A stretch of DNA of 64,000 nucleotides. It comes from Sipunculus nudus. Lineage: Eukaryota > Annelida > Sipuncula > Golfingiida > Sipunculidae. The DNA lies in the NCBI GenBank assembly GCA_026874595.1, contig CM049318.1, positions 16,416,241-16,480,240 on the forward strand, given 5' to 3'. The position numbers and the translations under genes were made by a program. Every line of letters begins with the position of its first letter. The stretch's first letter is position 1. Positions 12,947 through 24,199 of this stretch are shown here, piece after piece. The notes beneath the pieces are model-generated. The model saw only the letters and a list, made by a program, of their open reading frames with translations, did not search any database and was not told the origin of the DNA.

Positions 12947-13309
12947 GTAGGTAACTGTAGATACACACAGGTACAGACACGCAGACAAACACCAAAGCAT
13001 CTAAGCCGTGATTACACGACTCAATGGGCACTTAAAATGAACTTGTCGGGTTAACTTGAGACATGATACAAGGAATACATCGCCGAGGAATGCAGTGCAG
13101 TGGTCATATGCATTAAAACAAAAGAAATCATTTGAACTAACAGCTTTGACTGGAATTTCGTCTGTATTATAACGAGTCATTTTCTGTATCGTGTACAAGT
13201 TGGCTGCGTCCAGTGACCCGTGCAATCCATGAGGTTAGAATTTCAACAAACACACGAAGGGATTTGCCAATATATATAATTGATTATCATGCCACGGAGC
13301 TTCGAAACC

Positions 13310-13730
13310 TATTGATTTTCATTTCACAGAGTCAAAGGTAAAGGCCACAAGGCCCACTTCTTGAAAAAGCTTGTGGACCCATTTTAAGCCAAACCATTTG
13401 ACCAAAACCTTTCATCTTGCAAAAATGGCTCATCCATCCATTAATGAAGAACCTTTTGATTTTGAGGCCACGGGGTCATAGGTCACATCCAGAGCGCTCA
13501 CTTCTTGAAAAAGCTTGTGGACTCATTTTAGAATGAACCGTTTAACCAACACCTGACAGTGTCATCTTGCTCATAGGGCATATCCACCCTTGAATGAGAA
13601 TCGTATTTAGTTTCAGGTCACAGGAGCAAAGGTCTAGGCCAGAGAGCTGCCCTCCTTATTTTCACATTTTGAATATACCCATTCTAGTTTTGCCCCGTGT
13701 TAGGGGATACTCCCTTTTGCTATGCCCTTG
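13310..13730. repeat. Short tandem of about 150 bp units
   Basis: Two or three imperfect units sharing cacttcttgaaaaagcttgt followed by ggac, and 'aggtcataggtca'-type runs. It lies in the ruined paralogue and has no coding capacity. Confidence 0.5.
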
Positions 13731-13859
13731 TTATACAATTAAATAAACTGTTTCTGTAACGTCACAATGACATTCAAAGCTCGTTCAATCATATATATGA
13801 GAGAGAGAGAGAGATAAGCAGATACACGGAGATATCTGCGTTTATGTATAGCATAATAA

Positions 13860-15690
13860 AGTCCTATTCTTTAATAGTCATAAGAACCAGAAGGAAATAA
13901 AAGGCTATTTGTTTAAACATTCTCCTCAATTTACCACCAGGTACCATAACGTTATGACTCTTGGATGGAATCAGGAAAAAAATGAAATGACCGAACGCAT
14001 GTCTATGCGTTTCTAGTTAAACGGTGACAAAGCCAATGAGATATTTGAGCAATTTTTGAATGATGGACTAGTGTCCTTAAATTTAAAATGTGAAGAATAT
14101 TGAGTGATAAAATATGAGTCAGTTATGATGGCTATTAGACACACATAATCTCACACAAGTATGTATGTAAAAGTAACTATAGGAATTGCTTTTTATGAAT
14201 ATTGAACTGTCCAAATTTTATCACACGGTTGGTTATAATATCTGGCATACATTTTCCTATCATGTATTGTACGGAATAAGGTGAAAAAATGGATAGAATT
14301 AATACATATTCAACCGTTAAAAACCCGACGTCCCGTTTCAGTGATTCGTCATTTAGAAAAGATCGATAACACTTAGAAAAACGGTTAAACTAGGACACAC
14401 CTGGAAAGACAATATATTCTTCAAAGTAACACCAGGATGTTTGCCATATATTCCGACTGAATGTGAAAAGGGAAAATATACTTAATATTAATTTATATGC
14501 ATATTAAATCTTCATTTAAACAGCATGGTATTTGCTATATATTTGGAAATGATATATATATAGTTGAATATGTTACTCAGACACGCTGAAAAGGGTATAT
14601 ATATATATATATATATATGTGTATGTATATGTATATACAAAGTCACCACCACCCCCACCCCCCCCCCCCCCCGGAAGAAAAATTACGCAACTGGAAAGTG
14701 TTAACGACACCACAGACCAAATCAGCGTGACCTGTAGTGCTCAGACACATGGCATTTCCTTGTTATCACGTGATGTAAACAGTTCTGCTACGTATTTCCA
14801 GAAATAACTGCCCGTATTTAGACATGTTTTTAACTGTTTCGTTTGGACTTATCATCACATTGAGAAGTACATATTTAGTAATGCCCAGTCCCACAGAAAG
14901 CACAACACAGGGATACATTTCCAGCTCTGCTTGGTAAATACTTCGTGCAATGGCTGTCATAACAGGTTTCCTTTCTGCCAACTCCGTGTGCTTGCCTTCC
15001 GGTTTTCGGCTCAGATCCCGAATATATACTAGGATTCAGTATAAAACGGCATACACTACAAGACAAAGTAAAACATTGAAACCATAGTACAGAATATTAC
15101 CAGTCACATATATGGATACTACTTAAGCCCGCCTATATTCAGGATTCATGGAATATCTTCACGTGCAAGCTCCAAGCATCTGTGATCTTTATTCCAACTC
15201 TTTCATCTCCAACTCTCTCCGACTTTTGCCAGATTCACCAAACCAATTGGCATAAAAAAGTCTAATAAAAGTTGACATCAAAGGCCTCGGGTGTAACCTA
15301 ATTCAAATAGAACCTTTTAGCACGATCAAAACATGATCCTTTATCAAGACCAGAGGGCTTCTTCGTGCCATTTACACTTTTTTACGCTCTGATTGATATA
15401 TTTGAGTAATTATTGAATATAGGGCATAATACCTCTTCACACCCAAGAATTATGAAATGAAATTGTAGATCTTGCAAACGTAGACGAGGTCACGTTTATG
15501 GTCACATAACACATATTTTGAAGATAAATCAAAGACATTAAATTAAGACCAACAAAAAATAAAAAATAAAGGACAAGAATGGAAAAGATATTAAATTCCA
15601 AAAGTAATGTTTCAAATGGATATGACAGTGCTTACTCCAGGATAGTACAGGCGAATATTTTAATTGCCAGAATTATTCAGAATTATTCAG
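13860..15690 (+). pseudogene. Intron remnants of the paralogue, exons deleted
   Basis: Two blocks match introns of the live gene. 13,860-14,580 resembles 20,150-21,000, leading up to exon 4. 15,180-15,690 resembles 19,370-19,860, leading up to exon 3, with shared text ttcaaatggatatga and acaggcgaatatttt. In each case the sequence that should run into a six-Cys exon instead passes into unrelated DNA ((TA)n at 14,597, gaattattcag repeats at 15,670). The exons are gone but their intron flanks survive. Confidence 0.6.
14597..14672. repeat. (TA)n followed by C-rich tract
   Basis: A TA/TG run then ccaccacccccacc and a poly-C run. It sits where exon 4 would be expected from the alignment with the live gene. 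Confidence 0.85.
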
Positions 15691-15751
15691 TAGGGTTTTC
15701 TATGATAGGGGCCTAATGATAAACCCAGCCTATCACCAACCTATAATAAAA

Positions 15752-16450
15752 TAACAATATACATTCCGAGGATGCAGGCCTACACTATGTGGGCGGTCAT
15801 TCATGTGGAGGTACCCTGCAACCCGTGTTTTCATTCACTTATTGGCCTATTTTCCCTGGTTCACAACCCCCGCCAGAAGAGTATGCGTTCATTCCCATTC
15901 GTGTAAGTCTTTAGGAGGGTTTTTGTGTGTTTATTCACAGCATAACTCCTGCAGTCATGAATTGAACCGCATGATATTTTCAGCGCATTTCGGGAATGGC
16001 GTAGATCCAGAGCATGCAACGTCAAAAAGGAATATTCACAAATGTTCAGTCACTTGTGCAGAAATTAACCTGGGGAAAGGGGCCGCACAAGTGGATGCCA
16101 AAAGGGCGGATGCTTGTATTCCTTTAAATGCAGATTGATGGTGCATATGTTTCTCAACAAAGGTTTACATTCACCTAATCGGCCAATATTCATATGTTCT
16201 ATTGGGCATATTTGATTGCCCATTTGTAAGACGGACCCACACCAAAAAACAGATATGTTCTTCAGTGGCCCACTCATGTAATTTCACTCACAATTGCGTG
16301 ATTTATGTTGTGAACAACATTCAAACACACGCACAAGAACGGGAATAACGCAGCCCTAATTGGGAGGCAGCTAGCTATCTTCGTTCAGTAGAAAACACAT
16401 CTTCACTTTAACCAATTTATTCCGGTCACATTTACAGTGAACGCTAATAT
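15752..16450 (+). repeat. Dispersed repeat, copy C, with inverted internal fragment
   Basis: It matches copy B at 8,728-9,180 in its outer parts. About 240 nt in the middle (15,800-16,040) is extra and contains an inverted piece of the same family (ttattcacagcataactcct). It ends just before the upstream region shared by the two signal-peptide exons. Confidence 0.6.
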
Positions 16451-16921
16451 ATCTCTTGATGTAAATAAAGAACTAAAAAAGCACTCAGCGCAGCCTACTT
16501 GAAGGAGGCTCGATTACCCAATAAGGCATTTTTTATTTTAAAAATCCTTCGATGAAGGTGGTAATCCGAATCCCCCAAAAACTTGACAGAGTGTTCCTCG
16601 TATCACTGCCGAGTCATTAATGTCCGCTGATAGTTTATTGAGTTATGTTGCTAACAGACAACCAAAATCAACGCCGGCAAAACATAACCCCCGTCTCTGT
16701 GCACAGGTAAAAATACCCATTTATTCTACAACAAGCTTAACGAATCCTCTCACGCATGTGCTAGGATGCTTAGACACTTTTATTTTGCGGAAATTGCATG
16801 GTAACTGATCCCACCATCCAGCGGAGGACTTCATAAATAATAAATGAATTAAAAAAAACATACATGAGGCACACTTTCAGTGGAAAACCGTAGGCACAAA
16901 TGGAACAATTAGAAAGAGAGA

Positions 16922-16966
16922 TATAAATTTGTTCAACCGAATAAAGGTGTCTCCGCTTTGACGTCA
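16922..16966 (+). promoter_or_regulatory. Candidate core promoter or 5'UTR of the PGRP gene (TATA, CRE)
   Basis: TATAAA at 16,922-16,927 lies 120 nt before the start codon, and a palindromic CRE, TGACGTCA, is at 16,959-16,966. Sequence from about 16,980 to the ATG is conserved with the upstream paralogue (gcagtggttacgtaa block); the CRE is not obviously conserved. The transcription start is unknown. Confidence 0.3.
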
Positions 16967-17041
16967 GGGCGATTTCACTGGCTACATTTTGTAGTGCGAC
17001 AGTGCATTACATGAGCAGTGGTTACGTAAATTTAGGCACAA

Positions 17042-17108
17042 ATGGCCGCTCAATATCATGACATGAAGCTCACTGTACTGGCTCTCGTCTTGTTTGTTTG
17101 TCTCGCAG
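17042..17108 (+). CDS. PGRP gene exon 1: signal peptide
   Basis: 22 codons plus one base. Starts MAAQYHDMKL, then hydrophobic TVLALVLFVCLA, then donor G|gtaagactg. The upstream Met was chosen because it is the first in frame; the Met seven codons on aligns with the second Met of the paralogue. The leftover G joins AT of the next exon to make the Asp that opens the first Cys domain. Confidence 0.75.
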
Positions 17109-17188
17109 GTAAGACTGTACCTGTGGAATTGTACTTCTATAGCCCCTCATTAATGCTCGATTTACTCAATTAAGTATTGGGGTTTAAG

Positions 17189-17259
<71 letters not shown>

Positions 17260-20200
17260 ACATATATAAAAGGTATATATTTTGAAATAGAATAGGAGTT
17301 TCAGTATGTAATGGATGTGTAGGTAAAGAGAAAGAGTGACGCCTTTTAGACAAACTAATAAGTTAATTCATATAAAAGGATCACTCTTTATATACATATA
17401 TAAGCATTATATGGGCGACCCACCGCACTTGCAACCTGGCTGTCGACAGAAACAAGGTTTTTTTTTTACTTGTGGTATCTGTCTTCTGCGCAAACCCTGC
17501 GCTGACAGCATATCCTGAAATTTACTTTAGTAATAAATCGATTAATGAACGATTTCTAATTATATGTATACGACAAAGACATATAAAATAAAACCATAAT
17601 ATATATGTTATTATTAAATATAATCTTAAAAATTAATTAAATAAATTAATTTTTAAATTATACCATTCCTCGTACCTAAAAATATTGAGTATGTACACAA
17701 AGTCATTTCTATTTAGTGTCTATTTGGCATTAAAAGACACATGCTTGACTTAACTTTAATAAGATAACGAGTTTAAATCTATAATGTGAAGCACAAACGC
17801 TAAAACTGTCCTCGGTGAAACACCAAGGTGTTTTTTATATATTTCGAGTTGTTATGGTTAGATTTGATAATTTTAGTATTCAATATTACTCAGATCAGAG
17901 GTGTTATGCAAGGAGAGGGACGTGCCAGTATACCTCCAGCCGCTGTAACGGCCAGTACGTCAGTGGGCTGTGTACTGGACCATGGAACCGTCGTTGTTGT
18001 GTCCCAGAAGGCTCCGCCGGTAGGTAACTGTAGATGCTACCAGGTACAGACACGCAGCCAAACACCACATCTGCAGCTGCACGCATCCCTGCCGTGATTG
18101 CATGACTGGGTGGGCAATTATATCGGGCTGGTAGGGTTAACTTAAGATGTGTTACAAGGAATATATCGCCGAGGAATGCATCGCAGTGTTCTTTCATCAA
18201 TTTGCATTTATATCGTCGTAAACAGCCATTAACCATTACCAGTCCCATGAGCTATATAAATTCCCAATTAAAGGTAACCGTCGCATGTTTGCCTGGTGAT
18301 GTACTAAACCGATTAAAAAAAGCTATGATTACTTTCCATTTCATTCTGAATTGTTGTTCACTATTCGCTTGCAGAAAATATACATATAAAGACACATATA
18401 TATACCCTTTATAAATGTACATATATATACCTATATGTTGTTCCAACTCTGATTACTCTACGACGCCTGCAAGTACTCCCACCAACCCTGATGATAAATT
18501 GGCTCCACTGGGCCTACCACTATGATTTATTTCTTTCAAATCCTCATAAACCTCATGAAGCCTAGCATATCATATAAATAAAGTCTACATGGTGTGCTTG
18601 GGGTACCAATGGGGTACCTTTGAACAAGACAATTTTAAGTTGCATATCAGCGCCATCTTATGTTCATTTAGTGAAACCCAGAACGTTTGAGGAAGGCATT
18701 AAAACTTGCTAATTCTATTATATATTCTTATACATTTGGGCGGATCGCCAAAAAATGCATAAAACTTCTCTACGTTGAGTTGAAATATTATTAAAGTTAA
18801 CATTCAATCGAAAAAAATATATATCTTAAACTTCTAAATCGTTCAAAGTGTGAATACTTGATCGCGCTGGTAAGCAAATGCGGGAGTTAACAATAATCTT
18901 GTTCAAAGGTACCCAACTGGCTTGGTTTGTTAACTCACATGCACATGTTCCGCTGGCGTTATTTGAGTGCAGAGGCTTAACACGAGTACTTAACTAACTC
19001 TGTCATTTACCATAGCAAATAATACATTGAGATAATTGGGGAAGTCAAGGGTAAATAAAAATTCGTCTTTCTCTTTCTATGTGGATATTTATAGTTAAAA
19101 AATAAGGAAAGCTGCTTTTATAATGATTTTGCATTTATGAAAAGAAATATAGATAAATATCTTCGAAAATCTTAATAAATCTTTGATGAAATAGATTTAC
19201 TTTAGTATTTCTAATACATCTTTGTCGAGTTGGATATTGCATACTTCTCATAATCCCTTATTTTGTGTCTGATTTCCTAACCACTATTGAACACAGTTTC
19301 ACGAACACACGTCTTGACGTTGTCATTATGAATCATTGCTAACACTTATTGTTTACTTCTCGCCAACTTTTGCTAGATTCCATATACCATTTGGCATCAA
19401 TAGCGTCTGATAAATTGCTTACACTAAATAGTTGACATCAAAGGCCTCGGCTGCACCTTAATCCTTCTAAAACCATTTATCAAGATATACACATCAATCC
19501 TTTATCATTACCAGAGGGTTTCAGGGGACGAATTCACCATTCTTCGTGCAATTTAAAAGTTAATTCTCCCATTGATATATTTGAGTAAATATTGTATATT
19601 GGGCATAATATCTCTTCACACTCAAGAATAAGAAATTGAAGATCTTGGAAACGTAGACGAGGTCCCTTTGTATTTACATAACACACATCATTTGAAAATA
19701 AATTCAATTCACTAAATTAAGACAACAAATAAAGGACAAGGTTGGAAAGAATATAAAATCCCAAAAGTAATAAATTTGCAACATGTTTCAAATGGATATG
19801 ATAGTGTTTACTCTTGGATAATACAGGCGAATATTTTCACTTCTTTGCATTATACAGATCAGAGATGTACGGCAAGGAGGGGCACGTGTCAGTATACATC
19901 AAACCGCTGTAATGGTCAGTACGTCAGTGGTCTCTGTAGTGGAGCATGGAACCGTCGCTGCTGTGTCCCAGGTGGCTCCGCCGGTATGTTGCTCATCAAG
20001 CATACAGACAAGCACACATGCATTCATTTACCATAGTTTATATTACGGTGAGATAGCCGGGAGTTCATACGCCTTTCTCCTCCTTCTTCGAGGACAGAGA
20101 GTATAAGAACTATAAGAATTAAATCAGGAAGCATTTTCAAAAATTTATTATGCCAGTTATTTGATGGCTATTGGGTATACATAATCCCACACAAGTATGT

Positions 20201-23200
20201 CTGAAAAAAAAACATAGAGATTGCTTTTTCTAGAATTTAAACTGTATTTATCAAACAGTTGGAAAAAATGTCTCGCTTGCAATTTCCTTGCATATCACTG
20301 TACCTTTCGTACTCCATGTTAAATTCATTTAGATGATTTTACACCAAAAAAGACTAATTGTTTTATATCAAAATGACACCCACAGGACGTTTAAACAAAT
20401 ATATTTTTTGAAAGTTTTTTTCTGCTTTTTTGCCGGTTTACCTTATTCATGACAATGATTGTCCTTAATAGTAGTAAGAACCAGAAAAAAATGTTTATTT
20501 CAAAACAGGGGACAATTTAGTCAATAAATACTAATATAACAGTTTCCGTCCATGTTACGATTGTTATTATCATGTATCAGGCGGAGAAGGGGAAAAGGTT
20601 TAGATAGAATAAATACATATTCATTCGCAAAAAATCCGACGCCCCGTTTTAGTGCTTCGTTTTTTTTAATACATCGGTAAATGTCTCTTTTGTAGAGAAG
20701 GTATCATATTTTTTCCAGTTACATGGTGATGCATTCTTTGAGAAACTTGTCCAATTATAGCAAATGGGACTTTTTTCCACTAATTATGAAAATTGTACCA
20801 CTAAGACAAACAGTCTAACTAGGACACCCATGCTAGGACTTAAAATTCTTCAAAGTAACATCAGGATGTCTGCAATATATTTCGACTTAATATGAAAAGG
20901 GACAAATACACTAAGAATATTAATTCTCCAAAGAAATAGCATGATACTTACTATATATTTGGATATGATGGTGACTGATATCTTCTTTTCTCTACGTTAT
21001 ACAGATGAAAGATGTACGGCCAGGAGAGGCACGTGTCAGTATACAATCAGCCGCTGTAACGGTCAGTACGTCACTGGACTGTGTAGTGGACCATGGAACC
21101 GTCGTTGTTGTGTTCCTGGTGGATCCTCCGGTAGGTTGCTCTTCGCAAACACAAACATGTATTATCCGTCCAAAGTTAGAATAACATTGAGATAATTGGG
21201 AGAGAAAGTTTTCGATATGCTATATGGACTCAAGGTTTTGATTATTAAAGTTCTTTGCGAGCATTTTCATAAATTTAAAAAATTATGTGATTGCTAGTAG
21301 ACGCACACTCAGTCACACACAGGCACGAGTGTACAATGAAAACTCTATTTTTTTGTTCCCAATGCCCTTGCATATCAATGAACCTTCCTTAATTAAAACA
21401 TAGAAAATACTTTCAGAATTATTTCAAACGAAAAGGATCGTATAATACCACAGTGACAATTTCCGGGGTTTAACCAAATATTTTGAAAATTCAGCATTTT
21501 TGTTGTTTAATCTTAAGCATGGCCAGGCCTTGACAATAAAGAGTCGTAGGAGAGTTAACATAAGGTTAATCGTTAGGTCTCCCCACACAAAGTGGACTAG
21601 GTGAAAAAAAAAAATGATTGGAATAAATGCATATTCAGTCACATGTTCCGTTCTTCTGTTTCTTGATATCCAATAGATGGGAAAATGTAAAATGTATGTT
21701 TTGTATGCCGAGTTTTATCATTCCAGATAAACAGTGAAAAGTCCATTGAGAGATCTAACTTATTATTGGATTAAGGACATACCCTTCAATCTAAAATATG
21801 CAGAATAAAGAGGAAGAGTTTAGTTAGGACACACATGCTAAAATATTACTTCTTCAATGTATAACTCAGGGTGTTTTCAATATAATTGGAAATGATAACA
21901 GGATAACTTTGAATTATTAAGATCAGAGATGTACAGCCAGGAGAGGCACGTGTCAGTATACAACCAGCCGTTGTAATGGACAGTACGTCAGTGGACTCTG
22001 TAGTGGAGCATGGAACCGTCGTTGTTGTGTCCCAAGTGGCTCCTCGGGTAGGTTGCTCACTATGCACACTGAAGCACATTAATCATTTACCATAGCAAAT
22101 AATACATTGAGATAATTGGGGAAGTTAAGGGTAAATAAAAATTCGTCTTTCTCTTACTTTGTGGATATTTATAGTTAATTGAATACATGATTATAAAAGG
22201 AATTAACTGGCATTGTAATTTAAATATGCGATGTATTGTTACATTGTTTCGTAATATTTAATTGATCGGTAAATGTAGAAATAGCCTTTGTGGGCTTTTC
22301 TGGTTGCAGTCTATGCGTATGTTTGCCCAAATGGGCATAAGGGCCCAACACTATAATTCCAACTCCTTTATCATTTTTATGATTCAAAATCGTGTCATTA
22401 TTTGAATATATGCTTATAGGGATGTGTAAGCCTTAGTTATCGGCAATCGGACGCTTGTATCCTCAGAATCGAGCGTCCGTAAGAAATTTCAAGTGACATG
22501 CTTGACCCCGCGTTCCTGATAGCCCTGATATATACATACATACCCACACATCGATCTATCTATTTATCTATATGTATATATATGTGCATATATACATATG
22601 CATATGTATATATATATTATTTGGTAACAGGTGGAACGGCGTGTAACATGGTCAGTCGGAGCGGATGGGGAGCGTCTCGTCCACGGATGACTAGTCGTAT
22701 ACCCACACCTGTACCTTACGTGTTCATCCATCACACCGTCACCGGAACCTGCAGCTCTTCGTCGTCATGCGCAAGGATCATGCGTTCCATCCAAAACGAC
22801 CACATGAACATTCGTCGTGAGTTTTCTGATATATCCTATTTACGTTTATGGTTATGCGATTCCATTTATAGATACCAAAGTCTAGATTCTATCTTTCAAA
22901 GCAGTATAAAATAATTTGGATCGGGTACCTTTTTATAGTAAACAGAAAGCAGCGAATAAAAACTGACGGAGTTTTTGTTAAATATCAATCAATCACAATG
23001 AAAGATGTCGAGTCATTAGTAATTAATGACATGACCTAAATTCTTATAACTTTATGGTTCTGTTTTAACAGGTTGGAACGACATCGGCTACAGCTTTTTG
23101 GTTGGGGGGATGGTAGGGTGTATGAAGGTCGCGGTTGGGGAATTGAAGGGGGACACACCTACGGCTACAACAGAAATTCGATTGCCATTTCTTTCATTGG

Positions 23201-23887
23201 TTATTTTGTCAGTTCATCCCCCACCCAGGCAGCACTGAACGCCGCAAAGGCCCTTATAAGCTGTGGAGTAAAAACCGGACGTACCCATTTATACCTTTGT
23301 TTATCATTCTACGTAATCATGAAGATGTTTTGGGCAGACATATTTCTAACATGGCAGCTTTTGAGCAAGTGGTTCTCTTGGATTTAATATGCATCTGATG
23401 GAGAATCAGGTTTTTTTTATGCTTAAGTCCCATTTTTTTCTAGGCTGCTTACCCAAATCACAATGAACACAAAGCGCTGCTCAATAATCCTTCCATTAGC
23501 TGGTATTCTAAGTATGTACCTTGTAAGACACAGGCTTCCAGAAAGCACAATTGTTATTTTGACCATCATGTTCTATCAAGTTGTCTTACTAACTTTTTTT
23601 ATAATTGCCCAGATTGGCAATGACCGAAACGATCCTAGAAAGTTTTTATGAGCACTGCACATGCCATGTCCATCTCTTTCAACCCTATATAGAAAAGCAG
23701 TTTTTAAGGCAATTCAATTTTGTTGGATCAATAAGTTGTGTTCAATCCCTGACAGAACCAGATCGCTGGAGGATATGAGCTTTTCCCTCACAGTCACGTG
23801 TCTTCGACCACGTGTCCTGGAGCAAGACTGACCGCCATTATAACAGGTTGGCCAGGATACAGCAGAAGGCCCTTAAGGAGATTTTGA
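17042..23887 (+). CDS. PGRP: Secreted PGRP (N-acetylmuramoyl-L-alanine amidase fold) with four six-Cys defensin-like domains; frame broken in exon 7
   Basis: Inferred exons: 17,042-17,108; 17,894-18,019; 19,858-19,983; 21,005-21,130; 21,922-22,047; 22,631-22,816; 23,072-23,267; 23,756-23,887. Order: signal peptide, four Cys-rich domains of 42 codons each, then a PGRP domain of about 165 residues. PGRPs bind peptidoglycan, and zinc-bearing members cleave the lactyl-Ala amide bond; secreted forms act in haemolymph or on mucosa. Amidase residues seen: His of IHHT (22,729), Tyr of DIGY (23,089), His of FPHSH (23,789), Thr and Cys of TTCPG (23,807; 23,813). Introns are GT-AG. Exon 7 lacks one G in a G6 run at 23,104-23,109; as written the frame meets TGA at 23,236-23,238. 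This is either a consensus error or recent inactivation. The exon 7 donor is the least certain junction. All junctions are inferred without transcripts. Confidence 0.8.
17194..17254. repeat. (TA)n microsatellite in intron 1
   Basis: Long TA run at the same relative place as the one at 12,087 in the paralogue remnant. Confidence 0.9.
17894..18019 (+). CDS. PGRP gene exon 2: six-Cys domain 1
   Basis: 126 nt, phase 1 at both ends; acceptor tactcag, donor gtaggtaac. Encodes C-x6-C-x6-C-x8-C-x7-CC with start DQRCYARRGTCQYTSSRC and end RRCCVPEGSAG. The pattern with a terminal CC is like beta-defensin or big-defensin folds. It is Arg-rich with few acidic residues, hence cationic. Its closest relative in the window is the broken exon at 12,833. 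Confidence 0.85.
19009..19105 (+). repeat. Duplicated post-exon intron block
   Basis: Catttaccatagcaaataat and the next 80 nt are nearly identical to 22,084-22,182, which begins just after exon 5. Here it lies alone in intron 2 with no six-Cys exon upstream. It is probably the scar of a lost domain exon or a conversion tract. Confidence 0.65.
19858..19983 (+). CDS. PGRP gene exon 3: six-Cys domain 2
   Basis: 126 nt, phase 1 at both ends; acceptor attatacag, donor gtatgttgc. Same cysteine spacing as domain 1; begins DQRCTARRGTCQYTSNRC and ends RRCCVPGGSAG. Upstream intron sequence is shared with the exonless block at 15,180-15,690. Confidence 0.85.
21005..21130 (+). CDS. PGRP gene exon 4: six-Cys domain 3
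   Basis: 126 nt, phase 1 at both ends; acceptor gttatacag, donor gtaggttgc. Begins DERCTARRGTCQYTISRC and ends RRCCVPGGSSG. Thr replaces Ser before the Gly-Leu of the fourth Cys segment. Otherwise as domains 1, 2 and 4. Confidence 0.85.
21922..22047 (+). CDS. PGRP gene exon 5: six-Cys domain 4
   Basis: 126 nt, phase 1 at both ends; acceptor ttattaag, weaker than the others because it lacks a long pyrimidine run, and donor gtaggttgc. Begins DQRCTARRGTCQYTTSRC and ends RRCCVPSGSSG. It directly precedes the PGRP exons. Confidence 0.82.
22631..22816 (+). CDS. PGRP gene exon 6: N-terminal half of the PGRP domain
   Basis: 186 nt, phase 1 to phase 1; acceptor ggtaacag, donor gtgagt. Encodes the PGRP opening: CNMVSRSGWGASRPRM, then PVPYVFIHHTVTGTC, a Ser-rich loop to a second Cys, and RIMRSIQNDHMN. 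The first His of HHT is the first zinc ligand in amidase PGRPs. The CSS...SC pair matches the conserved PGRP disulphide loop. Confidence 0.9.
23072..23267 (+). CDS. PGRP gene exon 7: middle of the PGRP domain, with 1-nt frameshift
   Basis: Opens in frame with WNDIGYSFLVGG, including the catalytic-site Tyr. It continues one frame over with GRVYEGRGWGIEGGHTYGYN and then a SIAISFIGYF-type segment and ALNAAKALISCG. One base is missing in the G run at 23,104-23,109. I place the donor at gtaaaa (23,268) because it gives the phase-0 junction that exon 8 needs; gtaccc at 23,281 is an alternative. With the base present the exon would be 197 nt. Confidence 0.75.
23756..23887 (+). CDS. PGRP gene exon 8: C-terminal end of the PGRP domain
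   Basis: Acceptor ccctgacag, then NQIAGGYELFPHSHVSSTTC, PG, a short helix segment and TGWPGY, ending at TGA 23,885-23,887. The His of FPHSH and Cys of TTCPG are spaced eight residues apart, as in the GHRDV...CPG motif of zinc PGRPs. FPHSHV in place of GHRDV/GHRQV is unusual. The domain is not truncated; the tail after WPGY is about nine residues. Confidence 0.85.
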   Translation, partial: NQIAGGYELFPHSHVSSTTCPGARLTAIITGWPGYSRRPLRRF

Positions 23888-24093
23888 AGGAAATAGGCAT
23901 GCTCGTTCGATGATGACAATACGGCGGGCTCTCCTAGTTACGAAAATTCACAGTTATTGATGGAAGTATTCTGGAAACATTGAAGAATAACAATTCGGCT
24001 TATTTAGAGACTTCTGGTTACAACGTTACATGACCACTAACTCGCGAAGACTGAAATAATGCGATATCAACATTTTAATAAGATTATTTTGAC

Positions 24094-24189
24094 AATAAAA
24101 CTTACACAATGGTTCTTGATGAAATAATGAAGACGAAAATTAAAGTTTGAACCAGAATTCCAAGGTATGTGTTATTTGGAACAAATAAA
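24094..24189 (+). terminator. Candidate polyadenylation signals of the PGRP gene
   Basis: AATAAA at 24,094-24,099 and again at 24,184-24,189, about 210 and 300 nt after the stop codon. A GT-rich region (gtgaatgtcc, gcatgtgcg) follows the second. Which is used cannot be told. Confidence 0.4.
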
Positions 24190-24199
24190 TGAAGATTTA

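Noticed and set aside
12714-13031. Minus-strand open frame over the broken six-Cys exon, with a similar one at 17,904-18,248
   Set aside because: Both are antisense shadows of the same exon and its downstream flank; similarity between them follows from the + strand homology.
22498-22630. Start of the PGRP domain protein at an upstream Met near 22,498
   Set aside because: That part is the translated (TA)-rich intron. The acceptor ggtaacag at 22,630 and phase 1 agree with joining to the six-Cys exons.
23463-23651. 62-codon open frame with two hydrophobic stretches between PGRP exons 7 and 8
   Set aside because: It lies in the inferred intron, has no similarity to PGRP, and the PGRP C-terminus is found intact at 23,756-23,887.
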